DNA from: Microcystis panniformis FACHB-1757
GTDB lineage: Bacteria; Cyanobacteriota; Cyanobacteriia; Cyanobacteriales; Microcystaceae
NCBI RefSeq assembly: GCF_001264245.1
Contig: NZ_CP011339.1
Location: 2,790,001 to 2,854,000 of the forward strand
Length of the DNA: 64,000 nucleotides
Direction of reading: 5' to 3'
How positions within the stretch are numbered: position 1 is the stretch's first letter; every line of letters begins with the position of its first letter. The position numbers and the translations under genes were made by a program. Positions 54,030-63,482 of the stretch are shown piece by piece. The notes beneath the pieces are model-generated. The model was not told the DNA's origin and ran no database searches. It worked only from the letters and a program-made list of their open reading frames with translations.

Positions 54030-55541
54030 TTAATCTCTGGGACGAGGTAAACCCAGATCTACCGATAGAAGATGACTGCAAGCAAAACCGGAAAAGGCCA
54101 CCGCGTTTAATCCTTGACCAGGGAAGGTACTATCTCCCACACAATAAAGATTAGGAATAGCTGTGCGATTAAAGGGCATTCCTAATAAGCCTAACAGTTT
54201 TCTTCGCGGTATTGGGCCGTAACTGCCATCGATTCTATTCAAAAAGCGGCGATGGGTGCGGGCTGTGCCAATTTCGATATAATCTAATCCTGTATCTAGT
54301 TTGGGAAAGAGTTTTTTCAGGCGATCAATGAGACGATGAGCAGCGGCCTCTTTTTTCTGTTGATATTCTTGAGGGGGCAGTTTTTGCCATTGATCAATCC
54401 AGCTAGGGGTGAAAGTATGAATGATATGATGGTCCGGGGGTGCGAGGGAGGGATCGAGTAAGGTAGGAATAGAAACAAAGATAGTTCCCTGTTCTGCTTC
54501 CATATTTTCCCAATCTTCTAGTAAAATATGGTGACATTCGCTTCCTGATGGTAACACATCGGCCTTAACTCCCAGATGCAAACTGAGGAAACTGGGGGAT
54601 TTTTGATAGCGTTTTTGCCATTTTTTTTCGCTGCCCGGGAGAGATTCCGGGGGGAGTAGTTTCTCGAAGGTATCCCAACGGGTGGCATTAGAAACAATCT
54701 TTTTAGCGTAGTATTCCTTACCATTGGTCAATTTTACCCCGATCGCCCGTCCTGCATCTAAAATAATCTTATTCACTCTCGCTTGATACTGGATTTCACC
54801 ACCAGCTTTTTCCAATCCCGCGACTAACTTGAGAGCAATCTGTCCCACTCCCCCCCGGGGATAGTTAATTCCCCCGTAATGGCGATCGCTAAAGACCATT
54901 CCCGCGTTAATCATCGGAGTGCGATCGGCGGGTACTACCGACCAACAATAACATTCCATGTCGATAAATTTCAATAATTTCGGGTCTTTAATATATTTTC
55001 TGGCCACATCTCCCGCATTTTGGGGTAAATACTTGACCAATCCCAAACAGGATAAGGGATGCTGGAAAAAAACCCTAGTCAGATAGCGGGGTTCTTCCAG
55101 CGATAGTAAATCCATACTATTGAGGCAATTAAAAACCTGCCAGCATTCATCGTAAAAGCGCCGGATGCCGGTTTTTTCTGCGGGAAAATGGCTAATTAAT
55201 TCCTGTAAAAATTGTTCGTAGTCGCGATGAACTTTTAAGTCTAATCCGTCCGGGAGATGATAATGGATCTGGACGGGATCGGCAATGGTTTCGATACTTA
55301 TATCCACCGCTGCCAAAGCCTTGGTTAGGAGGTTAGTCGTCCCCTTTTTGCCAAAACCAAAAATCATCGAAGCACCCACATCAAAACGATAACCCTCTCG
55401 TTCAAAATAACCTGCGCTGCCCCCCGGAATCAGATAACTCTCTAAAACTAAGACTTTTGCCCCTTTTGCCGCTAATTGCGTCGCTGTCACCAATCCCCCG
55501 ATTCCCGACCCAATCACGATCGCATCGTACTGATTACTCAT
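54030..55541 (-). CDS. crtISO: carotenoid isomerase (CrtISO, prolycopene isomerase)
   Basis: 503 residues, the normal length. It isomerises poly-cis lycopene precursors to all-trans lycopene, so it feeds carotenoid synthesis. The FAD-binding start is YDAIVIGSGIGGLVTATQLA (about 5-24); GASMIFGFGKKGTTNLLTKA and the C-terminal TFPGQGLNAVAFSGFACSHL are typical of CrtISO/phytoene-desaturase-like proteins. No neighbours of the pathway in the window. Intact. Confidence 0.93.
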   Translation of the reverse strand: MSNQYDAIVIGSGIGGLVTATQLAAKGAKVLVLESYLIPGGSAGYFEREGYRFDVGASMIFGFGKKGTTNLLTKALAAVDISIETIADPVQIHYHLPDGLDLKVHRDYEQFLQELISHFPAEKTGIRRFYDECWQVFNCLNSMDLLSLEEPRYLTRVFFQHPLSCLGLVKYLPQNAGDVARKYIKDPKLLKFIDMECYCWSVVPADRTPMINAGMVFSDRHYGGINYPRGGVGQIALKLVAGLEKAGGEIQYQARVNKIILDAGRAIGVKLTNGKEYYAKKIVSNATRWDTFEKLLPPESLPGSEKKWQKRYQKSPSFLSLHLGVKADVLPSGSECHHILLEDWENMEAEQGTIFVSIPTLLDPSLAPPDHHIIHTFTPSWIDQWQKLPPQEYQQKKEAAAHRLIDRLKKLFPKLDTGLDYIEIGTARTHRRFLNRIDGSYGPIPRRKLLGLLGMPFNRTAIPNLYCVGDSTFPGQGLNAVAFSGFACSHLLSVDLGLPRPRD

Positions 55542-56281
55542 AACTTGACTCGATAAATTTTTGTATCAATTCTTGATTGTAACCCTTGACTAGCGGTCAT
55601 TTATCGGCTAGTTTGCGGGAGCAAAAAATTTTTTGCCAGCGATGAAAAGCTGGTGATCTGTATTGCATTGAAACTGCCTAGGGAAAATTTTAGTACAAAT
55701 GATCGACCTTACTCCTCGGCGCTCCCAACTCTGGTGCAGTCTTAACGAGTAATTTAGATAGTCAACAGCTTAAAGGCAAGAGCGACGAATCTACTTTTGG
55801 GGGAGAAATACTTAGTGGTCTGTCAAGATTGAATTGCAGGATAAATATCTGCCAGCTTCCTCCCCCCGTCTGCTACCCCTGCTTGTCTCAACCAGTCATT
55901 TTAACAGCCAAAACCTTTTGCTGTTTGGTTCTTCGGTTTTTGTTATGCAATGGACGGGGGTTATAAGGGATGGAACCCTTATATAGAAAGGTATTTGGCG
56001 ATTTTTGTCAATTATTTTTGATCTAGAGCGAACTAATCAATTAAGTCTCTTGCCAGATAAGGATTTAGTCAATTTATGCCCCCCTATCGAACCATACTAA
56101 GTAACAAAGAACCTGCTGTTTTTTCTTTCTCCTGTTCTTGTTTGAGATTAGAACTTGATTATGTAGTCAATTGAGATTGAGAATATCAATGCCAGAGTTT
56201 ATAAGGTTTTCATCGGTCTAGAGCGTATCAGAACCATCTGAAATGATTATAATTTGTCAAGTACACTTTATACTAATTTAG
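55542..56281. other. 740-bp intergenic region with MITE
   Basis: Holds the 187-bp MITE at 55927-56113 with its target duplication. No gene in the rest; it includes the crtISO promoter (left) and the CapD-like promoter (right). Confidence 0.6.
55927..56113. mobile_element. 187-bp ISL3-type MITE, copy 3 (best-preserved)
   Basis: Left end GGTTCTTCGGTTTTTG, right end inverted GGTTCTTTGTTAC. TGCTGTTT stands on both sides (55919-55926 and 56114-56121), a perfect 8-bp target duplication. Non-coding. Confidence 0.92.
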
Positions 56282-58204
56282 ATGAGCTTACCCCAGATGA
56301 TGTATAGAAAACTGGCGAACAAAATCCTTAAATTGGCTAATTCCCTATCTAGGTCATCGAAGCGATCTCTTTTAATGGTCAGCGATTGCCTGATTTTTTG
56401 TCTGACCATCTATCTAGCCTTCTCTCTCAGGTTGAATCTGAGCCTCGAATATCAGCAAATTAGACCTTTTTTCAGGGAAATATTCAGCTTAATTGCGATT
56501 AAACTTCTAGTTTTCTATCTCAGAGGTATTTACCGTCCCGTAGTACGTTATACAGGATTAGAGTTTCTTTCGTCCGTAATGCAAGCGGTTCTCTATAGTT
56601 CAGGGGTTTTAATCAGTCTGGCCTACTTTCAAAGGGATGCCTTTTTGCCGCGTTCAGTCCTGATTATCGACGCATTGTTAACCCTAGTATTGGTTATTGG
56701 GATCAGATTGTTGATTCGTTCTGTCTTTCACCGTCTTAACATTTACGTCAGTAGTGTCGATAGAGAACCGACAATTGTTATCTATGGTGCGGGGGTTGTG
56801 GGTCGTCAATTGGCACGTTCCCTACAAAATGACCCCCACTATCGTTTATTGGCCTTTGTTGATGATAATCCCGATTTGCAGCAGCGAGTTATCCAAGGCA
56901 TTAGGGTTTATTCCCCCTCTCAATTGGCACTACTGCACCAAAAACGGGCCTTTGACTGGGTTATTCTCGCTATTCCGAATGTAGCCAAGGACAAAAAGCG
57001 GCAAATCATCGAAAGTCTAGAAACTTTACCCATCGACATTAAAACCATTCCTCCCCTCTCAAAAATTTTATCGGGAGAAGCGGTCATCAATCAGATTCGC
57101 AGTGTCGATGTCTCGGAATTATTAGGACGGGAAGAAATTCTACCCCATCCCGAACTTTTGGCAAAAAATGTCACGGGTAAAGCGGTGTTAGTCACCGGGG
57201 GTGGCGGTTCCATCGGTTCGGAATTATGCCGACAAATCGCCTTCCTCAAGCCAAAATGCTTGGTAATCTACGAATTAAACGAGTTTTCCCTCTACAAAAT
57301 CGATCTCGATTTAAGTGAAAATTATGCCGATTTACGCAAGTATGCCTATCTAGGCAATGTTCTCGACCGCAATCATCTGGCCCGAGTCATCCAACAACAC
57401 CAGATTGAGACAATTTATCACACGGCCGCCTATAAGCACGTTCCTCTTGTGGAAGCCAATCCTAGTCAGGGGGTTTACACTAATGTTTGGGGTAGTTTAA
57501 ATGTCGCTCAGACCGCGATCGAGAATTCGGTTAGTAATTTAGTTCTCATTTCCACCGATAAGGCCGTCAGACCGACTAACATTATGGGGGCCAGCAAACG
57601 CTGTGCTGAGTTAGTCGTGCAAGCTTTGGCCGCTTTACCCGACACTTCCACCTGTTGCGCGATCGTCCGCTTTGGCAATGTTCTCGATAGTAGCGGTTCC
57701 GTGGTGCCGCGTTTCCGGGAACAAATCGCCCAACGTAAGAATATTACCCTCACCCATCGCGATATTATTCGCTATTTTATGTCTATTCCCGAGGCGGTGC
57801 GTTTGGTTATACAAGCAGGAGCCATGGCCCGAGGGGGTGAGGTATTCCTGTTAGATATGGGTGAACCGGTAAGAATTTACGATTTGGCCCTACAGATGAT
57901 TCGTTTAAGTGGCTTGGAATTAGGGCAAGATATTGATATTAAAATCACGGGATTAAGACCAGGGGAAAAACTCTACGAAGAATTATTAATCGATACCGAT
58001 AAAGCTCGTCCCACCGCTCACCCCAAGATTTTTTGCGCTCATGAACACTTTCTTGTTTGGGACGAATTGCAAATCAAATTAGAGCAACTGCTTAATTCTA
58101 TTCAAGTTAATGACCGTCAGGGCTTAGTTAAGTCCCTACAAGATTTAGTTCCCGAATACCGGACCTCGCAGCAAATAGCCGGTAATTTGTCAAGTAAAAA
58201 GTAA
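56282..58204 (+). CDS. membrane-bound nucleoside-diphosphate-sugar epimerase/dehydratase (CapD-like)
   Basis: 640 residues. Four N-terminal membrane helices (about 30-155, from SDCLIFCLTIYLAF to TLVLVIGIRLLIR), a Rossmann domain (about 160-280, TIVIYGAGVVGRQLARSL), then the polysaccharide-biosynthesis dehydratase (about 295-580): LVTGGGGSIGSELCRQI (about 303), YHTAAYKHVPLVEAN, STDKAVRPTNIMGASKRCAE. The YxxxK of classic SDRs is replaced in part by this extended-SDR pattern. It makes UDP-linked deoxy-sugars for surface polysaccharide. Standing alone, unlike many capsule loci. Confidence 0.9.
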   Translation: MSLPQMMYRKLANKILKLANSLSRSSKRSLLMVSDCLIFCLTIYLAFSLRLNLSLEYQQIRPFFREIFSLIAIKLLVFYLRGIYRPVVRYTGLEFLSSVMQAVLYSSGVLISLAYFQRDAFLPRSVLIIDALLTLVLVIGIRLLIRSVFHRLNIYVSSVDREPTIVIYGAGVVGRQLARSLQNDPHYRLLAFVDDNPDLQQRVIQGIRVYSPSQLALLHQKRAFDWVILAIPNVAKDKKRQIIESLETLPIDIKTIPPLSKILSGEAVINQIRSVDVSELLGREEILPHPELLAKNVTGKAVLVTGGGGSIGSELCRQIAFLKPKCLVIYELNEFSLYKIDLDLSENYADLRKYAYLGNVLDRNHLARVIQQHQIETIYHTAAYKHVPLVEANPSQGVYTNVWGSLNVAQTAIENSVSNLVLISTDKAVRPTNIMGASKRCAELVVQALAALPDTSTCCAIVRFGNVLDSSGSVVPRFREQIAQRKNITLTHRDIIRYFMSIPEAVRLVIQAGAMARGGEVFLLDMGEPVRIYDLALQMIRLSGLELGQDIDIKITGLRPGEKLYEELLIDTDKARPTAHPKIFCAHEHFLVWDELQIKLEQLLNSIQVNDRQGLVKSLQDLVPEYRTSQQIAGNLSSKK

Positions 58205-58223
58205 AAAAGAGCAGTTTTAGCGA

Positions 58224-58338
58224 GTGCATCCCACATTTGCAGAAATACCGACAATTAGCAATTATCAGTGACTCTTAAATTAGTACAAAAATATGAACAA
58301 TCGCGTGTAAGCATCCCACCGAAAAACTAATGCGCTCC
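58224..58338. repeat. 115-bp dispersed repeat, copy 2
   Basis: Inverted copy of 46966-47080, starting CGAGTGCATC-type and ending TGCGCTCC. Confidence 0.75.
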
Positions 58339-58367
58339 GGGGTTTGGGCCCCAACGGGGGGTTTGGG

Positions 58368-58393
58368 TAGGGTTGATTCATGAATCAACCCTA
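58368..58393. repeat. 26-bp palindrome of ISAs1 ends, copy 2
   Basis: Same as 43146-43171; halves TAGGGTTGATTCA and its inverse. Confidence 0.85.
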
Positions 58394-58537
58394 CTATCAC
58401 TAAACCCTAGGGTTGAGTGATAAAACCGAAAGTAACGCCCAATTTTAGGAGAAAGTTTCCCCTTAAAAATCCCAAATTAGTAGATTTACAAAAATGAGAT
58501 GCACCAGTTTTATATCTCGTCTTTTTCACCAAATTTA

Positions 58538-58726
58538 TTAATCTAATTGAACCGAATGCTCTTGTTTTAATTGCTTTTGGATAGTTTTTACTGTCCGCTC
58601 AATTTTATTGATCCCGCGAGAAGAAGGGCGATTTATTCTATCAGCTAGAGGAGAAGTTTGTTGAATAGCAATGCTTAAATAAAGAGGAAAAGCGAGGGTA
58701 AAGGCTAAAAAAAGACGTTGTAACAT
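58538..58726 (-). CDS. small exported or membrane protein (62 aa)
   Basis: The ATG at 58726 is preferred over a longer reading to 58843, because it gives a signal-like start MLQRLFLAFTLAFPLYLSIA. The rest is polar (IKNIERTVKTIQKQLKQEHS-like). Unrecognised. Confidence 0.55.
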   Translation of the reverse strand: MLQRLFLAFTLAFPLYLSIAIQQTSPLADRINRPSSRGINKIERTVKTIQKQLKQEHSVQLD

Positions 58727-58927
58727 GATCCACTCCCACAAAAGTTCTTCAGCGAATTTTAACCGGCCGAAACTTTTCCCAGAATAACCACTAACTAGGA
58801 AAATTTCAGCTAGTTTGTGACAGTCCGGCAATTGGTGGGGCAATCCTAAAGAATTAGCGCTGAAACCCTCAACCCTAGACCGAGAGTCTGATACATTGAT
58901 CTAGGAACATGATCGATCGCTCTATCT

Positions 58928-59962
58928 ATGCACAAAATTCCAGTTACTGTGATCACGGGTTTTCTGGGTGCGGGAAAAACTACCCTCATCCGTCATCTAC
59001 TGCAAAATAATCAAGGCCGACGGGTGGCCGTTATGGTCAATGAATTCGGAGAAGTGGGAATTGATGGTGATTTATTGAAAAGTTGTCAGACCTGCGACGA
59101 CAACCCCAACGATAATATTGTGGAATTGACCAACGGTTGTCTGTGCTGCACAGTACAGGAAGAGTTTCTCCCCACCATGCAGAAATTGCTGGAACGACGG
59201 CAACAGTTGGATTGTATGCTGATCGAAACTTCGGGGTTAGCTTTACCTAAACCTCTGGTTCAAGCTTTTCGCTGGCCGGAAATCCGCAACGGTGCCACGG
59301 TGGACGGAGTAATCACGGTGGTGGATGGTTTTGCTGTCGCTAGGGGTCGTCTGGTGGCGGATTTGGACGCTTTAACGGCACAAAGGCAAGCAGACCCCAA
59401 TTTAGAACACGAAACGCCCATTGAGGAGTTATTTGAGGATCAGTTAGCCTGCGCTGACCTGGTACTTTTAACTAAAACCGATCTCATCAGCGAAATTGAA
59501 TTAGAAAAAATTATTAATTGGCTGAAAACACAACTGCGATCGACGGTAAAAATAGTTACTTGTGCCGATGGACAAATTAGCCCCGATGTGCTATTGGGAT
59601 TTAATGCCGCCGTCGAGGATGATTTAGCTAGTCGTCCTAGTCATCATGATCACGAGGAAGAACACGATCACGATGAGGAGATCAATTCTGTGCAGTTTTG
59701 CCTCGATTCTCCCGTAGATGCCCGAATTTTGACCCAACGGCTCAAAGAATTGGTGGCCCGAGAAGAAATCTATCGGGTCAAGGGATTTGTTAACGTGGCC
59801 AATAAACCGATGCGTATGGTGTTACAGGGAGTCGGCGATCGCTTTGATTCTTTCTTCGACCGACCCTGGCAATCCACGGAAATGCGGCAAACTCGCTTGG
59901 TCTTTATCGGCCGCTCCCTCGATAGTCAGAGAATCGAGCAGGCCTTAACTAGGGTTGGCTGA
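58928..59962 (+). CDS. cobW: CobW-family GTP-binding metallochaperone
   Basis: 344 residues. GTPase motifs: P-loop VITGFLGAGKTTLIRHLL (residues 8-25), the metal motif GCLCC (70-74), ETSGLALPKPLVQAF and LTKTDL. A His/Asp/Glu-rich stretch (HHDHEEEHDHDEE, about 239-251) fits metal binding. The C-terminal CobW domain follows. CobW is tied to cobalt insertion in B12 synthesis and other members serve zinc; the choice cannot be made here. Its last residues (TRVG) and the TGA at 59962 lie in the end of a MITE-like repeat. Confidence 0.88.
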   Translation: MHKIPVTVITGFLGAGKTTLIRHLLQNNQGRRVAVMVNEFGEVGIDGDLLKSCQTCDDNPNDNIVELTNGCLCCTVQEEFLPTMQKLLERRQQLDCMLIETSGLALPKPLVQAFRWPEIRNGATVDGVITVVDGFAVARGRLVADLDALTAQRQADPNLEHETPIEELFEDQLACADLVLLTKTDLISEIELEKIINWLKTQLRSTVKIVTCADGQISPDVLLGFNAAVEDDLASRPSHHDHEEEHDHDEEINSVQFCLDSPVDARILTQRLKELVAREEIYRVKGFVNVANKPMRMVLQGVGDRFDSFFDRPWQSTEMRQTRLVFIGRSLDSQRIEQALTRVG

Positions 59963-60166
59963 ATAAATGTGAAATGTAGGCAAGGTAAGAGTTTTGTGGC
60001 TTTTCTCGCGAAACAGGTGCAAGATTTTGAGAGAATCGTCGTTCAAAACCTTGCGTCTTCATCGGCCCGCGTCCTGTAGGGGCGAAGCATTCGGGCAATA
60101 ACCTATCGGTGAAACTGGAGATTTTCTAACCGAATGCTTCGCCCGTACTTTTTGCCGCAAACCCTA
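59951..60166. repeat. 216-bp MITE-like repeat, copy 2, overlapping the cobW stop
   Basis: Starts AGGGTTGGCTGAATAAATG and ends inverted near AGGGTTTGC. Inverted copy of 40182-40391. The first 12 bases encode the last residues and stop of the CobW gene. Confidence 0.75.
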
Positions 60167-60266
60167 ACTAGGGTTTGCTGAAGAAGTTTTTCCTAGGGAC
60201 AGGGTGTGGGGTAGGGAGATTATTTTTATTTATTCTCCCCTCTCCCTTCTCCTTTCTCCTCCTCTA
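60167..60266. other. non-coding spacer
   Basis: A second AGGGTTTGCTGAAGAAG end followed by TTTTTCCTAGGG and T/C-rich tract. Similar to 53610 and 47215. Confidence 0.5.
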
Positions 60267-60628
60267 CAATAATTACTCGCAGCCAGAAATACGTTGGGTA
60301 CTATCATACTTTGTGCTTTTTGTCAAAAAAACTTTTTTTTTGCAATAAAACTACACAAAAAAAAGATCATCGTTATGGGTGAAATTGACTGATTTGACCG
60401 TCTTAATTAGGATCACCTTCTAGGTGTGGCAAGGGTTTCAACCATTGCTGCCCAAAAAAGCACAGAATAACCCACTATGAAATTCTATCAAATCGCTGTA
60501 ACCCTTGTAACATCGTTGTTAAATAAAAATCTTTCTCAATTAATTCTTAAGAATTTGTAAATATTGCGGAATGTTAATTTAAATATTCTCAAGTTTTTGG
60601 AGTCAATAAATAATTTTTGCTTATCTTT
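60267..60628. repeat. 362-bp dispersed repeat, copy 2 (inverted)
   Basis: Inverted relative to 19843-20206; near identical over its length, with a few base changes and 1-2-bp indels. Flanked on the right by tandem repeat DNA, as is copy 1 on the left. Confidence 0.8.
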
Positions 60629-60639
60629 AGCCCACATTG

Positions 60640-60765
60640 GGTTAGGAGTCAGGAGTCAGGAGTCAGGAGACAGGAGACAGGAGTCAGGAGACAGGAGATA
60701 GGAGACAGGAGATAGGAGATAGGAGACAGGAGACAGGAGACAGGAGAGAGGAGACAGGAGACAAG
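60640..60765. repeat. (CAGGAGT/CAGGAGA)n tandem array
   Basis: About 17 units of a 7-bp repeat such as CAGGAGT, CAGGAGA and TAGGAGA. Non-coding STRR upstream of the peptidase gene. Confidence 0.9.
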
Positions 60766-60912
60766 GGGCAGCTTTGTTCTCCCCACACCCCACACCCCAC
60801 CTCCCACTGATCACAGAAAAAGCTCCGGCGCTCGATCGCCCGGATAGATGGTCGGGGATTTGGGTTAGGGTAGTAAAAGATACAGATTACCCACCCTTCC
60901 AGACCAACAATT

Positions 60913-62964
60913 ATGACGAACACCAGTAACCCGCTGCTTGCCGGTCAAGGATTACCGGCTTTTGACCAAATCCAACCCGGCCTAATTGTCCCTGGCATGA
61001 CGCAACTTTTGCAGGAACTGGCCAGAGAATTAACCGATTTAGAAGCGCAGATTGCCCCCACCTGGGAAAAATTAGTCGAACCCCTCACCCGGATCGAAGA
61101 ACGTTTAAGCTGGAGTTGGGGGATTATCGGTCATCTGATGGGGGTAAAAAATAGCCCGGAATTGCGTCAAGCTTACGAAACCGTACAACCACAGGTAGTC
61201 GAGTTTATTAGCCGTTTAAGCCAAAGTAAACCCATTTATGAGGCATTCTCGTCCCTGCGTCAAGGGGAAAGCTGGGGGCAATTAGACGAGGCACAACAGC
61301 GCATTGTCGAAGCTTCTCTGCGGGATGCCCAATTGGCCGGGGTGGGATTGGTAGGGGAGAAAAAAGACAGATTTAACGCGATTCAACTGGAATTAGCGGA
61401 AATCACCACGAAATTTTCTAATAACCTCCTCGATGCCACCAAAGCTTTTCAACTAAAACTAACAACCCCAGAAGATATCGCCGGTTTACCCCCTAGTCTC
61501 CTCAGTTTAGCCGCCCAAACCGCCCGGGGCCAAGGGGAAACTAACGCCAGCACCGAAACTGGTCCCTGGGTGATTACCCTCGATTTTCCCAGTTATTTCC
61601 CCTTTATGAAGTACAGCGATAATCGGGAATTGCGGGAAAAACTCTATAAAGCCTACGTTAGTCGGGCTGATCTGGGAGAATTGGATAATAATCCCTTAAT
61701 CGATCGCATTTTGCAACTTCGTCAGGAACAGGCCCATCTTTTAGGTTATAGTACCTACGCCGAGGTCAGTCTTGCCCGGAAAATGGCCAATTCTGTGGAT
61801 GAAATCGAGAAATTGCTTGACAATTTACGCCAAGTAAGCTATAAAGCGGCAAAACAGGATTTAGAGGCCTTAAAAACTTTTGCGGGAACCGACGATCTCA
61901 AGCATTGGGATATAGCCTATTGGTCAGAAAAACAGCGTCAGGCCAAGTTTAACTTTAGTGCCGAGGAATTACGCCCCTATTTCCCCCTACCACGGGTTTT
62001 AGAAGGCATATTTAGCCTCGCTAAACGGATTTTTGGGGTGGAAATTATCGCTACCGACGGTAAAGCACCTATCTGGCATCCTGATGTGCGTTATTTCCAG
62101 ATTAACGACGAAAAGGGCGAAAAAATCGCCTATTTCTACCTCGATGCCTACAGTCGTCCCGCCGAAAAACGCGGCGGTGCTTGGATGGATGTCTGTATCG
62201 GTCGCGCCAAAACCGGTGCCGAGGTGCGTTTACCTGTGGCTTATTTAATCTGCAATCAAACGCCTCCAGTGGACGGAAACCCCAGTTTAATGACCTTTGA
62301 GGAGGTAACTACCCTATTTCACGAATTTGGCCACGGTTTACAGCATATGTTAACCACTGTGGATTATTCTGGCGCGGCGGGTATTAATAACGTTGAGTGG
62401 GACGCGGTGGAATTGCCCAGTCAATTTATGGAAAATTGGTGTTATGATCGCCCTACTTTAATGAGTATGGCCAAACACTACGAAACCGGTGAAACTCTCC
62501 CCGAACATTACTATCAAAAACTGCTCCTAGCTAAGAATTATATGAGCGGTTCGGCTATGCTGCGTCAGTTACATTTGTCTTTAGTAGATTTGGAATTACA
62601 CCATCGTTATCAACCCAATGGCGGCGAAACTCCTAAACAAGTCAGACAGCGTTTAGCGGCGACGACGACGATCATTCCTCCCCTACCAGAAGATGCTTTC
62701 TTATGTTCTTTTGGGCATATTTTCGCTGGCGGTTATGCGGCGGGTTACTATAGTTATAAATGGGCAGAAGTTCTCAGCGCCGATGCTTTTGCCGCTTTCG
62801 AGGAAGTGGGATTAGATAACGAAGAAGCAGTGAAAGCGATCGGCCGCCGTTTTCGCGATACTGTCTTAGCTATGGGGGGAAGTTCCCATCCTATGAATGT
62901 TTTTAAAGCTTTCCGCGGTCGCGAACCTAGTACCGAGCCTCTCCTCCGTCATAGCGGCTTATAA
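60913..62964 (+). CDS. prlC: M3 family metallopeptidase (oligopeptidase A-like)
   Basis: 683 residues, the full family length. Zn ligands in TLFHEFGHGLQHML (H470, E471, H474) and a downstream Glu in the WDAVELPSQFMENW region. N-terminal helices (1-280), then the catalytic domain, with the C-terminal part GYYSYKWAEVLSADAF. Cytoplasmic; it cuts short peptides, including signal peptides after processing. The ATG at 60913 follows no clear ribosome site; the start is otherwise consistent with the family. Confidence 0.93.
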   Translation: MTNTSNPLLAGQGLPAFDQIQPGLIVPGMTQLLQELARELTDLEAQIAPTWEKLVEPLTRIEERLSWSWGIIGHLMGVKNSPELRQAYETVQPQVVEFISRLSQSKPIYEAFSSLRQGESWGQLDEAQQRIVEASLRDAQLAGVGLVGEKKDRFNAIQLELAEITTKFSNNLLDATKAFQLKLTTPEDIAGLPPSLLSLAAQTARGQGETNASTETGPWVITLDFPSYFPFMKYSDNRELREKLYKAYVSRADLGELDNNPLIDRILQLRQEQAHLLGYSTYAEVSLARKMANSVDEIEKLLDNLRQVSYKAAKQDLEALKTFAGTDDLKHWDIAYWSEKQRQAKFNFSAEELRPYFPLPRVLEGIFSLAKRIFGVEIIATDGKAPIWHPDVRYFQINDEKGEKIAYFYLDAYSRPAEKRGGAWMDVCIGRAKTGAEVRLPVAYLICNQTPPVDGNPSLMTFEEVTTLFHEFGHGLQHMLTTVDYSGAAGINNVEWDAVELPSQFMENWCYDRPTLMSMAKHYETGETLPEHYYQKLLLAKNYMSGSAMLRQLHLSLVDLELHHRYQPNGGETPKQVRQRLAATTTIIPPLPEDAFLCSFGHIFAGGYAAGYYSYKWAEVLSADAFAAFEEVGLDNEEAVKAIGRRFRDTVLAMGGSSHPMNVFKAFRGREPSTEPLLRHSGL

Positions 62965-63072
62965 AAGTAACCAAACACTTTTCTTTGTGGTGCGTTACGG
63001 CAATATTTAGCTCTTGATTTTTTCCCTAAAAACAAGGGATTGTCTGACGCACCCTACTTGACTATCTTGTGA

Positions 63073-63216
63073 TAAGTAGGTAGGCGTTAAAAGTTGTCAG
63101 ACACCCCCCTTATCAAGGGGGGGACTAAGGGGGGATCGGCACCCCCCTTATCAAGGGGGGACTAAGGGGGATCGAACCTAAAATCCATTTTTAATTTAAT
63201 TATAACCAGCTACTTA
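63073..63216. repeat. C-rich palindromic repeat module
   Basis: TAAGTAGGTAGGCGTTAAAA at the left, two CCCCCCTTATCAAGGGGGG palindromes, then TTTAATTTAATTATAACCAG and CTACTTA. Ends look like weak TAAGTAG inverted repeats. Confidence 0.8.
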
Positions 63217-63257
63217 GCATATCAGGAAAAAAAGTTAACTAACAGGAGTCAACTTTA

Positions 63258-63482
63258 ATGAGTATCGCATTTTTTCAAGATCTGATCGAATCGGTAGAGA
63301 GTCTATCCATTGAAGACCAAGATTATTTGTTTGAGCTAATTCGTAAAAGACGCATTGAGAAACGCCGGGAGGAGATGGCTAAAAATGGCGAAGAAACCTT
63401 AAAATCTTTAGCGATGGGAACAGCAAAAAAAGGCAGCACTGAAGAGATAATGGCTTATTTGTTAGAGGATGAAGAAGAATGA
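63258..63482 (+). CDS. antitoxin of a RelE-type pair
   Basis: 74 residues, helical and charged (SIEDQDYLFELIRKRRIEKR). It overlaps the toxin by 4 bp (ATGA). A good ribosome site (AGGAG) precedes the ATG. The fold resembles small cyanobacterial antitoxins without a known name. Confidence 0.8.
   Translation: MSIAFFQDLIESVESLSIEDQDYLFELIRKRRIEKRREEMAKNGEETLKSLAMGTAKKGSTEEIMAYLLEDEEE

Larger units (their letters stand above)
58205..58537. other. 333-bp intergenic region with dispersed repeats
   Basis: Contains the 115-bp repeat (58224-58338) and the ISAs1 palindrome (58368-58393). No gene. Confidence 0.7.
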
